64,000 nucleotides of DNA from Crocodylus rhombifer (taxonomy: Eukaryota; Chordata; Crocodylia; Crocodylidae): assembly GCA_038503035.1 (NCBI GenBank), contig JAVSML010000963.1, positions 1 through 64,000 of the forward strand. The letters run 5' to 3'. The translations under genes and the position numbers were made by a program. Positions 24,441-37,600 of the stretch are shown here, piece by piece. The notes under the pieces were generated by a model that searched no databases, was not told the DNA's origin, and saw only the letters and a program-made list of their open reading frames with translations. Numbering within the stretch: the first letter of the stretch is position 1; each line of letters opens with the position of its first letter.

Positions 24441-26835
24441 GCTTACTGTATTAAAATGAATACAGGCATAATTTACAATCCCAGAGACAAACATTCTCTG
24501 TATTTGATATTCACTGACAATTTGATCAGCACTGTGAAATATGTAAAGCAAAAGTAGTCCTTGCCCAAAAGAATTACAGTCAAAAATACAAGCACAGAAA
24601 AGACAGAATTTCTCATCACAAAACATTGTCTTTTGAAGAAATATCCAGGCCAAATCCTGCTTATTTTTCTCAAATCACAGAGAAATCAGACTATGGGGGA
24701 AGAACAGTATTTGGCCTTCTATTCTTCTGCTGGAAAAGAAGAGACTGATATTCATTTTCAAGCCTTGGAGACTCTTATCTGAAGCTAATGGGGATGGGTT
24801 TGTCATGGAGGTTAATATATCCCATCCCCAACAGTGGGCTGGAAATGGGGTTTTTGTCATTTTTTGCAGAATTGCTTTCTACAGCTTACACTATGAGCCT
24901 GAGCTGGAACATTTTACAGCAGGGAATACTTTGGCCAAAATCAAAGTTAAGAACACATCACTGTCTTGATGTAGGTCTTGATCTTTTGATTCTCTTTTGC
25001 TTAGGGACACTTAAAAGGATGAAGTTACATTCATCAGGGATAGGATTCCTAATAGAGGGCTCAAACCTCTTACTATGTACTCTCCCAACCTCTGTATAAG
25101 CCTGAGTTCAGTAAACTGAAGGACAGAGGATAAGACCTACTGACTTAGGCTTTTGTTCAGTCTTTTATAACAGAAACGATTAGGATAAGCAAAGATCACA
25201 TCTATTCATATTAGTGAGTAAAAGATAATATTCCAGAACTGACCATCTATCCACTAGTAATTAATTTTCCAAAACAACTGATACCCAATTTAACAGGGTT
25301 TGAAGCCTACATAGCTTAGCTTAGTTGCTAGAGCCAAGGTCTAGAGTGAGAAAAAATACAAAGGTATTATCAGAAACCTAGAAAAAATACACACTGCCCA
25401 GTGTACATCCTACTCCCAAGAGAAACCCTAACTACCTTAGCTCCCAAGAGCCAATCCCATGGTGTCCCCTGATGCAGCTGCAGAGGTAAGCTCATTCAGC
25501 TATTAGTATATTATTGGCCCCAGCTGGGAGACGCTACCAGTGAGCTACACCTAACATCTTGATATCTCAGCGATGGATTCCAGTGTAAGGACTAGACTGC
25601 AAACACAAGGTACAGCCTTCTGTTTGGGGGTACCCTGAATATAGGGGTGTACCAGAAAGAATGGTCTATCAGGAGCCCAATCTCTTCTTGACCACCCTAG
25701 TGCTTATGAGGTGTGGGCAAGCTACAAGCTGGAAGTGGAGCAATGATGCTTGGATTCTACTCCCTCTCCATCACTTTGAGAGTCTGTGCCTTTCCTCAAA
25801 TAAAGGGACTGCAATTATTGGTTGAATTTGCAGAGTAGTGCTGTATAAGAAGTAAAGAGAAAGTTTTGTTTTCCTGCCCACCATAGATGCTTTGCAGGAT
25901 TTCTTTGGAAATCTTAGACCATTCCTGGACTTAGTGAGTCTTGCTGTTTTTTTATATAGTGAGGATAAAGAAGACATGCTCACACTATTGGAACGATCTG
26001 CAGCTAAAAGCAGTAGAGTCTTTTGGTTCCTTTGTGGGCCCTAAATGAGAGATTGAGCTTGCCTGTTTTTTTCCTATACTGATTCACAAAGCTGCTGAGT
26101 TCCCCTTGTGATGCCACTAACTTCAATGGCAGGTAGGGGAAACTGAGCAGCCTGGATATCCATGCTCAGAACCTTGCAGGATCAAGCTCTGAGATATCCA
26201 TCTGATCTACTCAAGTCCCTGGTGGCATGGATGGAAAGCAATCACAAAATTGGATTTCAGCAGTAAAATACAAGCATTACTGTGTGCAGCTTTCCATCCT
26301 AAATAGGAGATAACACTGAGCAGCAGCTATTTCTGCTCTCTTTATGCTGCCAAAGCATCCTCAAAAGTCCCTAACCTAAACTATACAGGGACTGTGTTAA
26401 AATAAAATTCAGGTGATGAAGGAGGAAGATCATGGGGAAATTAAAAGGAAATAAGGGGTTGCAAGAAAATCAAAAGAAAAATAAGAAAGGGACAGGCAGA
26501 ACAAAAATGATATTGGTGGCCTAACTGCTGCCCTAGACATCATCATGTGTACATTTTCCCTGATGTCAACTAGCGTCACACACTGCAGATGAATTTGGCT
26601 TGAGATGTTAGTGCCAACACTAACTCTTCCCCATTCAACGTGAAAACATTAATCAGAATGAATACAAAAAAAGGAGTGGCTTTTTGCAAAATAAAATGCT
26701 ATCTGGGTCAAAAACTTCTTCCATGTGCCCCATATTTTTCAATGATAATAACAATGTACTTTTCATCCTTAGGCCATCAGTTATTTTCCCATAAGCCTTT
26801 CACAGGTTTTGGGGGGTTTTTTTCACAAATTTGAA

Positions 26836-27020
26836 TGATTGCTCCCATCACTGCTCTAAGGGGTAAGTGCTATCATCATCTCCATTTCACAGTCAGGGGA
26901 ACAGGCATGGAGAGGTTGGAGATTTATTTAAGATCCCAAAGCAAATCGGTGGCAGTAATGAGAAAAGAACTCAGAAGTCCTAACACTGTGCTCTCATTTA
27001 ACCACTCCTAGTCAGCCACC
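26836..27020 (-). repeat. Ancient MIR/L2-type repeat
   Basis: The words ggggtaagtgctatcat, ctccatttcacag, gagaggttgg, and ctaacactgtgctctc with taaccactc follow the MIR/L2 order in reverse orientation. Confidence 0.6.
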
Positions 27021-28734
27021 TTCCAGCTGTTTTTTTTTTCACTAAAAGCGACATTAACTTTTTTCTTATGTTTGAACAATTCTGTTTGCTGTTGAGTCCT
27101 ACCCGGTTCCTACCTCTCATCTTCAAGGTGAAATAACTCCTCTTAGATGCAGCCAAAGGCCAAAGCACAATAGTATTTAAGCAGCAAATTACAACTGCTG
27201 ATCTTGAGTTCTAAAAATTGGAGGCAAGATAAGACAGTACAGCACCGGCAAAAGCCCTCAGGCAAGAGGAAAAGCCAAAACATTTATAGTGAAAAGAGTA
27301 GACTCAGTGCACAGTGTCTGCGACACACCTACACAACACAAGTCTGCATCTGAGAGAGAAGCCACCATTTAAAACCTTTCCAGCACCTGTAGATCTCACT
27401 TTGGATCATTTCCCTTAACCTCCAGTGTGGGTGTTTTGTAGCCAGTTTGGGAGGGCTTTGGAAATCTGCAGTTTCCTATAGTCAGCTCAGTTTTCAACTA
27501 GCTACCACAACATCTGTAATAAATGATAATACGTATTTTTTGTTCCACACATAGTAGCTTTGCTGCCACTGCACAAGGTCTCTATAAAACCTAACAATTT
27601 CAACGGACACACACTAGCCACTTGAATTGGTCCAGCAATATCTGAAACATAGCTTTGTGTGTGATTACCAGTAATATACACGGGACCAAATAAAGTTGGT
27701 TTTACTCCTCAGAAAAGAGTTTTGCTTCTTCATGTGGTTTGCCTTATTACACCTTCAGAAATCTGAGCTTTCTGTGCTATATGGGAAGCCGCATGCCTCT
27801 AGAATAGGGAGAATTCATAAGTCTGACAGCTGAGACCTATCCCAGCAACCTCAGTGAAATTTTATCAGTAGAAGTGAAAGAGAATCTGATTCAAAGCCAT
27901 GAATGGTGCATCTGAGTTAACAGAAAAATCTCAATATTCATTTAATAGTTTATAACCCAGATTACTGCACTGCACAATACCCAAACCAATATCAAATCAA
28001 AGGTGCTTTCAAGTTGGGACAGGGACAGGCCCTCAGGCAATAAGACCAAACAAAAACTTAAGGTTGGACATTGCACACTCACATTGGATATCCTTTTTGT
28101 CCTCCATGCACTGATAGAGTCTCTCTAACATGTAATATTATGTGATTTGGGGAAAGGACAAATACCTAATCTACCACTCCCACATTCCCAGTCTTCCACA
28201 AGAGACTAAGTTCTTATTAAAGTCACTTGCATCCTGTGGCAGGAGATTAAGGTCCCTGGGGTATGAGTGAGGTTCATGTGGATAATGACAGGCTTGTCCC
28301 TGCTGTTATAGCATTACTCATGTTAATGTAAGATCCTCAGGAGGTTCTGCTAATAAATAGTCATGCAAAGTCATTAAGTTACTGCTGCTCAGTATCCAAA
28401 ATGGAGACCCTATCATCCTGCTACAAGCTTCTCGATGCCACATCTCTTTGAGGAAACACGGTGAAGCCTCTCTCTTCACAAAATGGAACAAGTGTGTATT
28501 GGAAGAATGTAAATTGTGTTTCCATTTCATTGTGCTGCTGCACCTCTTCCATCACCCCTCAGTTTCCAGTTTTCTATATTAGTTCAGAGCTTCCTCCTTT
28601 AATCTTTCCATGCTACGAGCAAGTCCATCATCAGCAACATCACCAGAGCTGTCGTTAAAATCATGACCTATTTGTGTGATTCCCTGTATAAACTGAGATC
28701 TGGATATATTCAGCTATAAGACCATGTAGCTGCC

Positions 28735-28892
28735 TTAGGTATTTATGTGGCCCTCATTACTGTAGCTCTTTGGTGCCTCACATTATTTAATGCATTTTTC
28801 TCACAACACCTGTGTGAAACAGGGAAGTGCTATTATCTCATTGCACTGAGTGGGAACTGAGGCACATAGAAACTAAGGCTCATAGCTTAGAG
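28735..28892 (-). repeat. Ancient MIR/L2-type repeat, cut by a hAT insertion
   Basis: ctcacaacacctgtg, ctattatctcattgcac and gggaactgaggcacataga match the MIR/L2 order in reverse orientation. The repeat stops at the hAT element that begins at 28901. Confidence 0.6.
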
Positions 28893-28900
28893 GTATTTAA

Positions 28901-29735
28901 TAGGGCTGTGTGAAACAGCACCAGTTTGTTTTGACTTCTGTTTCACCGTTTCAATGGGACAGTGTTTCATTTCGAGTTCCATTTAATTTAGAAACCACTG
29001 TTCTGTTTTGTTTTGTTGAAACTGCTTCACTGTTTCACTGTTTTGCCCATAGGCTATAATGGGAAAGCATATAACTGCCTGTCATTTCTTGCCTGATTCA
29101 CCTGAACCTTGCCAGGGTGGTAGCTCCTGCTGGGGCCATGAAGCCTGCTGAGTTTGAAGGAGATAGGTGCAGGGTTTTCTGGGAAACAGCACCTCAAAGT
29201 CTTGAAAGCAAAACTTGCATCACGTGTTTGTTAAGGTGCAGCAGGGTGAAAACTGTAAGCATGGTAGCCCTTGCTGAGGCCATGAAGCCTGCCAGCTTTC
29301 AAGGAGATAGGTACAGGGGTTTCTGGAAAATTGCACCTTAGGCTGCTGACAAGCAAAATGTGTGACATGGGAGACAGAAAGCCAGGCAGGTCAAACAATG
29401 CTGTCTTTTATGCTGTTTTTCCATCCCTCCCCCAGAGCACTGGCATTGGAAGGGACCTCAGGGAAGGATCACAGTCACTGGCCAGCTACACAGTCAATAT
29501 GAGAGCAGTCCTTCCGCCTTCTTCCCCCTCCCTCTCCTTACTTTCTGTTTCCCTGCAAGCAAGCCTAGCTTAAGCTTCAAAACATTTTGAAACTTTCGAA
29601 ATGCTTCAACTGCCCTTGTTTCATTTTGAGGCTGTTTCAAAGCCCTACATTTCATTTCGATTTTGCTGTTTCAAGCTCAAAACAAGTTGAAACAGGGTCA
29701 AAATGAAACAGCCAGCAAAATTTCGCACAGCCCTA
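28901..29735. mobile_element. Complete non-autonomous hAT element, 835 bp, TSD gtatttaa
   Basis: The termini are inverted: tagggctgtgtgaaa at the left and, in complement, tagggctgtgcgaaa at the right. The flanks gtatttaa (28893-28900) and gtatttaa (29736-29743) are identical 8-mers, the target-site duplication length of hAT transposons. The interior has a two-unit tandem duplication with period about 145 bp (around 29114 and 29260). The shared peptide-like reading (MKPAEFEGDR / MKPASFQGDR) is not a known protein. There is no transposase, so it would need to be mobilised in trans. Confidence 0.9.
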
Positions 29736-30204
29736 GTATTTAACTACATATATGCGTTGATTTCAATGGGAAATATGGTATCTATATAGAAATGAAGCAC
29801 TTAAATATGTTTTGTAGATGGCTGGTAATTAATTGAGGACAATTGTAGGAAGTTACCAATTAACATTCAGTTATAGATGAGGTCATTACAATCATGAGGT
29901 CCTGAGTTAAAGATGAGATCATTATATTCAATTCAATCAGCAAAGTGCATGCAGTTCCTAATGAAATAAGTGAAACTCTAATAATGTTGAACTAAGAAAG
30001 AAAATCTATATCCAGTGCATTTTTGTTTAATTTTTCAATTTTATTTTTTATTATCAGAGCATGGATAGAGAGAATATTTTTTTATTATATGTGAATCAGA
30101 AACAAATAAAACAAATTTAGTAGTGCTACTTGATTCCACAAAGGAATCCTTCCATGCTCTGAATATTTGCAGATTAACCATTGGTTCTCTATCCTTGTCC
30201 AACA

Positions 30205-30308
30205 GCACTCCCAATTATGCAATGGGTCCAGTAAAACATACCACAAAAACCCATTGTCTCTTAGACATATTCCAGACTACCATGGCTACAACAACACTCC
30301 AACACTAT
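30205..30308 (+). repeat. AATAAAAGATAT-box family, terminal part, copy 4
   Basis: The segment ends with ccagactaccatggctaca and acaacactccaac, the terminal words of the family; the upstream box is degenerate (cagtaaaacatacca). Confidence 0.45.
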
Positions 30309-31658
30309 AAATGAATAGGCCTCATTAAAAGTATTTACAAGTACTTCATTTCAGAAATGTAAGTAATGAAATATATCATGGAAACTGGATCAAGAACCCC
30401 AGCATGCATTCTTCCTGTAAAATGGGACTTTTTCATTGTAGGTGAATGCTGTACATTAAGAAATGTACTTTGACAATCAGATTTCAGTATCGCATTTGCT
30501 ACTGTAATTAATTGGGGTGTGCTGTTTATGTGTGCCTTCTTGATGCTCTCTGTCAGAAGAAATAATAAGTACTTAGCTGTGTGGAATAGGCTCTTACACT
30601 GATAATAATCAGCAGAGATTTCCCTTTAGTTTAAATAGTAAGGTTTTGGCATAGGGGTACCTGAGTCTTGAGCCCTGCTATCATCAAGAAATTCTGAGTA
30701 GTGTAGTGTGCAGCACAGCAGTACACATGAAGTCATTGGAGGCCACGCGTTTACTACAAGGGTAATAGTTGTTCATGTTTAAGTATTCTTTTCTTCTGTT
30801 TTTGCAATGTAATATGGATTGATGACATTACAATCTGGCAGCATAAAAATGACAGAATACAAATCTAGCATTACTGAAAAAAATATTTCTCTCCCTATGC
30901 CAGAGTTCAACTAATATTTTCTTCTTCCTACTTACATGTAGCTGTCATTGATATTCATTGCCATCCTGTGCCCCTTGTAGTCAAAGATGATGGCACTGAA
31001 GTAGCAGGGTTGCTAATCAGCTGCAGGAGGTGCAGGATGTGTATAAATGACTAAGCAAGCCAATGCAAGGCAAGCAGTCTCTTCCACAATTTTCACTTTC
31101 ATTTGCACTGTATAAACTGATTTGCTACTATTGTCTTTCCTTTGGCTTTATAAGCTTTTTGAGCTTGGGGGATGGTGTCACTGGTATTTGAAATGGACCA
31201 CACCTGACTTCACCTGTACCTGTCAGTATCAACAGGTAAGTTGTTTTGCACCAAGTGCCTCTTAAAATCTTTGAAAAACTTTCCAGGGCAGCCATTCTTG
31301 CTTCATCCATCTGATGACTGACACCACTATTGCAGTCAAAATCAACCATGAGGATCTGAAAGAAGAAATCTGCCCTTTGACTTTGCTGCAGGCACAACTA
31401 AATGGAGCAGGTGACATCCAAGGGTAAAATTATTCTTAATTGATTATAAGCAATAAGCAATTGAAATAGTTAAATTAATGGGGAAGGAACAGTGTTTGGC
31501 TAGAAGCTAGTAACCTCCTGTCCCTCCGAATAAATGGAAGGCCTTAAACAAAGTGGAACCATTGTGATTCTACAGCAAGGACGAGAAAGCTGTAGAGAGG
31601 CTCTGTACAAGAACACAATCTCTGCATCTCTCTCTATGACACTAGTGGGAAGGACTGA

Positions 31659-31888
31659 GGGGATGCATCTGCATAAGATGCTAACTTTGCAGTAGCCTAA
31701 TAACACTGTACAGTAGCGTGTTGGACAAAACCCATGCTAATGCAGTAGCATTAGGCTACTGTGCAGTTAGCATCTGTAAAAACTTGTGCAGTGGCACTAC
31801 TGCAGTTACTGCACCTTGATTTAGTACTTGGTTATGTACTTAACGTGTAGTAACTACGGTGCATTAATGAACGTGTAGATGCACCCAA
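31659..31888. mobile_element. MITE with GGGTGCATCTACAC-type ends
   Basis: The ends ggggatgcatctgca and gtgtagatgcaccca are inverted. Inside, gatgctaactttgcagtagc (from 31678) faces gctactgtgcagttagcatc (to about 31774), giving a stem of over 20 bp. Confidence 0.7.
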
Positions 31889-32126
31889 GAAGTAATAGGC
31901 CAGAGAAGCAGCTAGGGGCTGCCATGGTGTGGATTCATAGACCTAAAACCCTTAAAGTAGGAACTCAGAAAGGCTCCAGTTACTAGTACTGCATATGAGA
32001 TGTAGTATTGGAAACTGAGTAGCTATGCAGATGCTCAGAGACAAGCCTCCAAGCTGGGAACAGGATTCTTCCCCCAGCTAACTTCTGCTACATGGCCTGG
32101 GAACATCCATTTCAGCTTTGTAAAAT

Positions 32127-34604
32127 CATAGAAAATTAGGGTTGGAAGGGACCTCAGGAGGTCATCTAGTCTAACCCTTTGCTCAAAGCAGGACCAGCCA
32201 CAACTAGATCATCCCAGCTAAGGCTTTGTCTAGCCAAATCTTAAAAACCTCCAAGGATGGAGAGTCAACAACCTTTCTGGATAACCTGTTTCAGTGTTTT
32301 ACTACCATCCTAGTGAGAAAATTCTTCCTAATAGCTAACGTAAACTTCCCCGCTGCAACTTGAGACTGTTGCTTCTTGTTCTGTCATCTGCCACCACTGA
32401 GAACAGTCCAGCTCTTTGGACCCCGCTTCAGGTAGTTGAAGGCTGCTATTATACCCCTCTTAGTCTTCTCTTCACCAGACTAAATAAGCCCAGGTCCCTC
32501 AGCCTCTCATAAGTCATGTGCCCCAGCCCCTTCACCATTTTTGTTGCCCTCTGCTGGACTCTCTCCAGTTTGTCTACATCCTTTCTATAGTGGGGGGCCT
32601 AAAACTGAACACAGTACTCCAGATATGGCTTCACTCTGCTAAATAGAGGGGAATAATCATTTCCCTTGACCTGCTGGTGATACTCCTACCAATGTAGCCC
32701 AGAATGCCATTAGCTTTCTTGGCAAAAAGGGCACACCGCTGGCTCATATTCAGCATATTGTCCCAGGTCCTTTTCTGCAGAGCTGCTGCCCAGCCAGTCA
32801 GCCCCCAGCCTGTACTGGTGCTTGGGATTGTTCCATCCTAAGTGCAGAAGTTTGCACTTGTCCTTGTTGAACCTCATGAGATTTCTTTTGCCCCAATTTT
32901 TCTAGGTCACTCTGAATCCTACTACTCCCCACAGCTTGGTGTCATTTGGAAACTTGCTGAGGGTGCACTCAATCCCATCTTCCAGATCATTGATGAAGAC
33001 ATTGAACAAAACTGGCCCCAAGACCGACCCCTGGGGTATTCCATTTGATCCTGGCTGCTAACTAGACATTGAGCCATTGATTGCTACCTTCTGACCCAAT
33101 GATCCAGCCAGTTTTCTATCCACCTTATAGTCCATTCATCCAGCACATACTTTCTTAGCTTGCCTGCAAGAATGTTGTGGGAGACAGTATCAAAAGCCTT
33201 GCTAAAATCAAGGTACACCAACACTGACTGGTCTCTCTGCACCTACCAAGCCAGTCACCTCATAGAAGGCAATCAGGTTGGTCAGGCATGACTTGCCTCT
33301 TGTGAATCCATGCTGACTGTTCCTAATCAGCCATCTTCTTCTCCTCCAAGTGCTTAGAAATGTATTCCTTGATCTGCTCCATGATTTTTCCAGGGACTGA
33401 GGTGAGGCTGCTGTTCTGTAGTTCCCTGGAGACTCCTTCTTCCCTTCTCAAATATGGGTACTATGTTTGCCATGTTTTCTGAATAGTCCCTAACTTGTTC
33501 TTTCAGCACTGAGGGCTGCTTATCTCCTCCCCAAACTGTGCTGCCAGGTGCAGTAGTCTGGGAGCTGACCTTGCCTGTGAAGACTGAGGTGAAAAAGGCA
33601 CTTAATACTTCAGCTTTTTCTGTATCATCTGTCACTAGGTTGCCTCCCCCATTCAGCAAGGGACCCACACTTTCCCTGATCTTCCTTTTGTTACTGAAAT
33701 ACTTGTAGAAACCCTTCTTGTTACCTTTCACATCCCTTGCTAGCTGCAACCCCAAATGCCTTCATACCCAAGCAATTTTGCCTTTTGGCCTTCTTGACTT
33801 CATCCCTTCATGCCTGAGCAATACTCTTATACTCCTCCCTAGTCATTTGTCCAAGGTCCCACTTCTTATAAGCTTCCTTTTTTGTGATTTAATTTACTGA
33901 AGAGTTTCCTGCTAAGCCACTCTGGTCTTCTGCCATATTTACTAGTCTTCCTGCATATTGGGATCATTTGTTCCTGCACTCTCAGTAAGGCTTCTTTGAA
34001 ATACAGCCAGCTTTTATGGACTCCTCTCCCCATCAGACTGCCTTCCCAGGGGATCCTCCCCAGGAGTTCCCTGATCAAATCAAAGTCTGCTTTTCTGAAG
34101 TCCAGGGTCCTTACTCTGCTGCTCTCCACCCTTCCTTTTCTCGGGATCCTGAACTCAGTCATCTCGTGGTCACTGCTTCCCAAGTTGCCATCCACTACTA
34201 CATTCCCCACCAATTCTTCCCTGTTTGTGAGCAGCAGCTCAAGAAGAGCATGGCCCCTCGTTGGCCACTTCAGCACTTGCACCAGGAAGTTGTCCCCAAC
34301 ACTGTCTAAAACCTTCTTGGATTGCCTGTGCACTGCTGTATTGACCTCCCAGCAGATCTCAGGGTGATTGAAGTCCTGCATGAGAACCAAGGCCTGTGAT
34401 TGGGAAACTTCTGCTAGCTGTTAAAAGAAAGCCTCATCCACCACTTCCATTTAGTCTGTTGGTCTATAGCACACACCCACCACAACATCACCATTGCTGC
34501 TTTCTCCTCTGACCCTCACCTAGAGACTTTCAGCAGATATATCTCCAGTTTCGTACTGGAGCTCTGAGTAGTCATATGGCTCTTTTAAATGAAGTGCAAT
34601 CTTG
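32127..34604 (-). mobile_element. CR1 LINE, longest copy (about 2.5 kb, minus strand)
   Basis: The minus-strand 3' tail is at 32127 (tagggttggaagggacctca on the plus strand). The copy continues through ORF2 towards its 5' end at about 34604. Two readable pieces remain. Minus 34390-33866 contains MQDFNHPEICW and later SDHEM, the end of the apurinic-type endonuclease domain. Minus 33755-33354 contains [14 protein letters not shown] and the [20 protein letters not shown] stretch leading into the reverse transcriptase. The RT part proper is broken by frameshifts and stops and the 5' end is missing, so the copy is dead. Confidence 0.93.
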
Positions 34605-37600
34605 AAGAGGGATGGGTTGGACAGAATTTGGTTTCAGGTTTTTTAAATATATCTTTAAGGCATACTCTCCCCTCCCAGTGTAGAAGTCCATGAAGTTGAT
34701 CTTATACACAAAAACTTTGCTTTATTACCAAGGCTGTCTCCTCTGACCAGTTTTGGTAGAAACTTGCAGTGATAATTTCAAAATGGACTTGGTTATAGCT
34801 TTCATCTGGAAGGCACACAGACTGAAATGTGAACCTGAGAAAGAAGATAGGTTTCCTTTACTGTAGCTGTCCAGAAGAGATGAACTTCAATGCTGCTTTG
34901 TGAACTCAGCAGTCCTGTCCTTGACTGTGGGGGACAACCCATTACTGAGCATGGCTTTGCCTAATGGGCATGAGCAGAGTTAATCGTGTAAGAAGGTCAG
35001 TCTTTATTTTAAAACTTCAAACAAGTATCTTGCCAATAAAAATTTCAAGCAATTCCTGCCTCTTCTCAACTGCAAGTCATTACAAAGGGTAATGCAGAAA
35101 GGCAAAGCACATGGTAGCTGGGTTATGTGGGGGAGGCTTGGCAATGGATGAGAAATATTTCTCCTCCCCCAACCCTCTTCAAATAAGGGGTATACAACAA
35201 ATCACACTTCTCTGATCTGCAATTCCCCCCTCCACCGAAGTGTAAATCTGAATTAATTAGTAAACGCCCTCATGTTTTCAAGGTCACAGAAAATGAGAGG
35301 CACTCCACAAAAGGAATGCACTGACAGAGAAGTTTTTTTTTAATGTAAATGAAAACTTGTGAGCCAAAAGCTCCTTCTTCTGTACCAGGCAAGTACTGAA
35401 GTTAGAAATCTGAAAAGAAAGAAAACTATGAAAATAAATCATGCTTTCAGCAGATATAACTTTCCCTGTGGATGGCACAGTGCTTTGGAGAATATAGTCT
35501 GAGAACAGAGGCTAAGGCCAAAGACTTTTAAGATAAGGGTCTCCAGGAGAAAGCACTTATCCTGCTATACTTGACTAGACTCACAGTGGACAAAATTTTA
35601 CTCAAGAATAAGGACAAATTCTAATATTGTCTTGACCAGGAGCAGGATCAAGTACTTCAGGTATGTCTACACTAATATTTAGGGTTGATCTTGAAGTCAC
35701 CCTGGACCAGCCAAACCATGTGAGTTTCTTTCTCCTACATTGTGCCTTGTAGTTCACACCAAAGCTGTTCCTATTTCTTAAGCAGAGCAGTAAGATATAC
35801 CCCATGTACCCTCATACCATGAAAAGCAGACCCCTTCTACAAATCAATCTGCAGCTGTTTGTATCTGTTTCTAGGCTTGTCTCTACTTACTGGTGGTGAA
35901 GAAGACAACTGAGATGTGGAAGGAATAGAAACCAGAAACAGAGACTTGCAGGACTGTTGCTAACAGACTTCCTGTGCTTGAACCCTGCAAAGCTATGTAA
36001 ATTCCAAATGAATTAATTGCAGAAAGGGGAAGGCTAAGAGGCCAAGTTGGGGCAAGATGGAACTCACACCCCAAATCACAAGAGTTTTCAGGGTTGGGGA
36101 TGGACTGCATCAGGGGGAAGGGGAAGAAAGAAAGAGTCGAGCATAGGCATATATAGTAAAGATGGGTGGTGAGTATGTGCTTAAGGTCAACATTCAGGTT
36201 GGACCTAAGTAGTCTGTAGATATAGACTTTTTGACCCTGGGAACAAAGGGTCAAAAACAATATTGTTGCTGATAAGTTTGGTTCTTTTTTATACACGTTG
36301 TTTCCAAAAGCGCAGAGAGACAAAGACTTGAATTTTCCTCTCTTCTCGTGCTTGAGGTAGAAAAGGAAAGAAACACAAATATGGTTTTAAGATACCATTA
36401 CAGTCCTCATATTCTGAGGCAGCCAGGAACCTGCTCAAACTTAGTATAAATCAGAATGGTCTCGGTGCTACTCTTCTTGATACCCAGCTTTCTGGAGTTC
36501 TTTATTGGCATTGGGAGTCAAACAGTAGCCATAGCACAGCACTTTGAAGCCATGCCTCCACCTTGCATGCTACTTCATTGTTCCTGCTGCTGTCATACTG
36601 CCAACACTGAGACCTAAGAGCAGAGTTGACATTGGACACTTACATCTGCTCTATACCAGTGAGAAAACCCTCCTTTTCCAGTAGTATTTTCTGGGGTCCA
36701 TTTTTGTTTCTTTGAAGGCCTTTGACTCATAACATCAGAACAATTCTAGGAGATCCCATGGTTGTCCTGGAAGACACCCATTGTGAACAATCTCATTTAA
36801 GAAAGTGGCATAAAATGTGAGAGGAGACGTTCTGCTTCATTATGAAAATGGTGTCTGGGTATTCTAGCAATAGACATGTTAGAAATGTCTATATCAGATA
36901 AAGTGCATATGTTCTTGCAGAACAAAAACATATGGAGAGACTATTGGCAGGCCTGAGTCATAAACTTTAAATCTAATTGGAATTTCCCCTGGAAACGATG
37001 TATGTTTGGAACCAAGCTGCTGGTTTGCTGGTTTGCCTCATTTGGAAGAAAAGGACAGTTGGGAAGTTCAGATCCAGGACATCATGACACTGCAGTGGCA
37101 GTGTGCTTTGTCCAGAATGTCCTGGAGCTTGTCATATTCACCTTCTCCCACTGACATCCTGTAAACACAGAAATATGGCAGGGCATTCCTCTCTATCCAC
37201 TAATTTCCAGCATGCTTGAGAGCAGCTGCTGGAGATGACCTTAGAGCAACCTCTCTGATATATTTCTGAGTTTGGAGCATGCATGAGGGCATTGGGGAGT
37301 TATGATATGTACAGAACCATCCCAGTATAGATAAGTCATCTCTGTACCACTAGCTGTAAAAATAATCTAATATAAACTATCAGCCTTTAGCTTCATGCTT
37401 GTTAACACTATTTGAACTATAAGATCCCTGAGACGCACTATGAATGCTGCTTCATTTCTTAAGTATTCTAAAACACATTGCAACAATTGATTTTCTCTCA
37501 GGGGAAAGTGTGGAGCCCTGGCTAAAAATCATGAGTAAAATTAAGGGACCAAAACTCAAAGACTGTGATCATTATCACAGAAATAACTTCTATTGACAGG

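Larger units (their letters stand above)
22807..28734. other. Unassigned intergenic DNA
   Basis: Apart from the small AT-rich tandem repeat at 24359 and an old MIR/L2 piece at 26836, I recognise nothing in these 6 kb. Frames of 60-100 codons near 23991-25099 show no domains and no splice context. Confidence 0.4.

Noticed and set aside
33354..34390. Two long minus-strand open frames as host genes
   Set aside because: They are pieces of CR1 ORF2 (endonuclease end and linker to RT) inside a long CR1 copy.
35883..36323. 146-codon minus-strand frame as a small membrane protein gene
   Set aside because: Hydrophobic by composition only; no promoter, splice or family support in an otherwise empty region.
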